Shown here one piece after another: positions 32,775-32,897 of a stretch of 32,897 nucleotides of DNA. The translations under genes were made by a program, and so were the position numbers. The stretch lies in the NCBI GenBank assembly GCA_022843405.1, contig JALHNQ010000039.1, forward strand, positions 1 through 32,897, written 5' to 3'. Under the pieces are notes generated by a model. It made no database searches, was not told where the DNA came from, and worked only from the letters and a program-made list of their open reading frames with translations. The DNA is from Methylocystis sp. (GTDB lineage Bacteria > Pseudomonadota > Alphaproteobacteria > Rhizobiales > Beijerinckiaceae). The stretch's first letter is position 1. Each line of letters starts with the position of its first letter.

Positions 32775-32897
<123 letters not shown>

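Overview
The window looks like a chromosomal piece of an alphaproteobacterial methylotroph that fixes nitrogen, most likely a type II methanotroph of the Methylocystis/Methylosinus kind. The grounds are a complete calcium-type methanol dehydrogenase cluster (mxaFJGIRSACKLD), a pqqA gene, a nifH start with a perfect -24/-12 promoter, NepR-like and EcfG-type general-stress signals, and the alphaproteobacterial gene usg. The DNA is GC-rich, so many long antisense open frames are spurious. I see no tRNA, rRNA, insertion sequence, prophage or CRISPR array. Species assignment is inference.

Layout. (1) 1-1323: a small general-stress block. It holds a CsbD-like protein and two short NepR-like anti-sigma proteins encoded convergently, with two GGAAC-N16-NGTT promoters of the EcfG type. 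(2) 1548-7486, minus strand: an iron-uptake operon in the order TonB-dependent receptor, two tandem PiuC-like Fe(II)/2-oxoglutarate dioxygenases, exbB, exbD, tonB. (3) 7487-9750: a receiver-like protein without its phosphoacceptor Asp, a small membrane-anchored protein, usg, a solitary pqqA and a short PqqA-like frame separated from it by a 17-bp-stem hairpin. (4) 9899-12551: a divergent NarX/NarL-type sensor kinase and response regulator (MoxY/MoxX-like), then a lipoprotein. (5) 12560-22469, minus strand: the mxa operon, read from mxaF down to mxaD. The accessory genes mxaR to mxaD overlap by about 4 nt at almost every junction, while the mxaF-J, mxaG-I and mxaI-R gaps carry strong hairpins. 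(6) 22792-26707: housekeeping and envelope genes (trypsin-like protease, dihaem cytochrome c, pentapeptide-repeat protein, DUF3617-like protein, L,D-transpeptidase). (7) 27102-32897: a group of Fe-S cluster maturation genes (bolA, monothiol glutaredoxin, ygfZ, sufT-like, thioredoxin-like [2Fe-2S] ferredoxin, sufE) leading up to nifH, which is cut by the window end.

How the genes fit together. MxaF/MxaI is the periplasmic PQQ methanol dehydrogenase and MxaG its electron acceptor. MxaJ and MxaR/S/A/C/K/L/D are assembly, calcium-insertion or maturation factors. PqqA is the peptide precursor of the cofactor, and the two-component pair beside it is the obvious candidate regulator. The Fe-S genes at the right end would suit the heavy Fe-S demand of nitrogenase, and the iron-uptake operon at the left end would suit iron demand generally, but no direct link is visible.

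Most worth a second look: the PqqA-like peptide in which Phe replaces the crosslinked Tyr; a pair of 143-residue paralogous receivers lacking the phosphoacceptor Asp, one beside iron uptake/PQQ genes and one divergent from nifH; the paired NepR-like genes without phyR or ecfG; the structured gaps of the mxa operon; and the Fe-S maturation group next to nifH.
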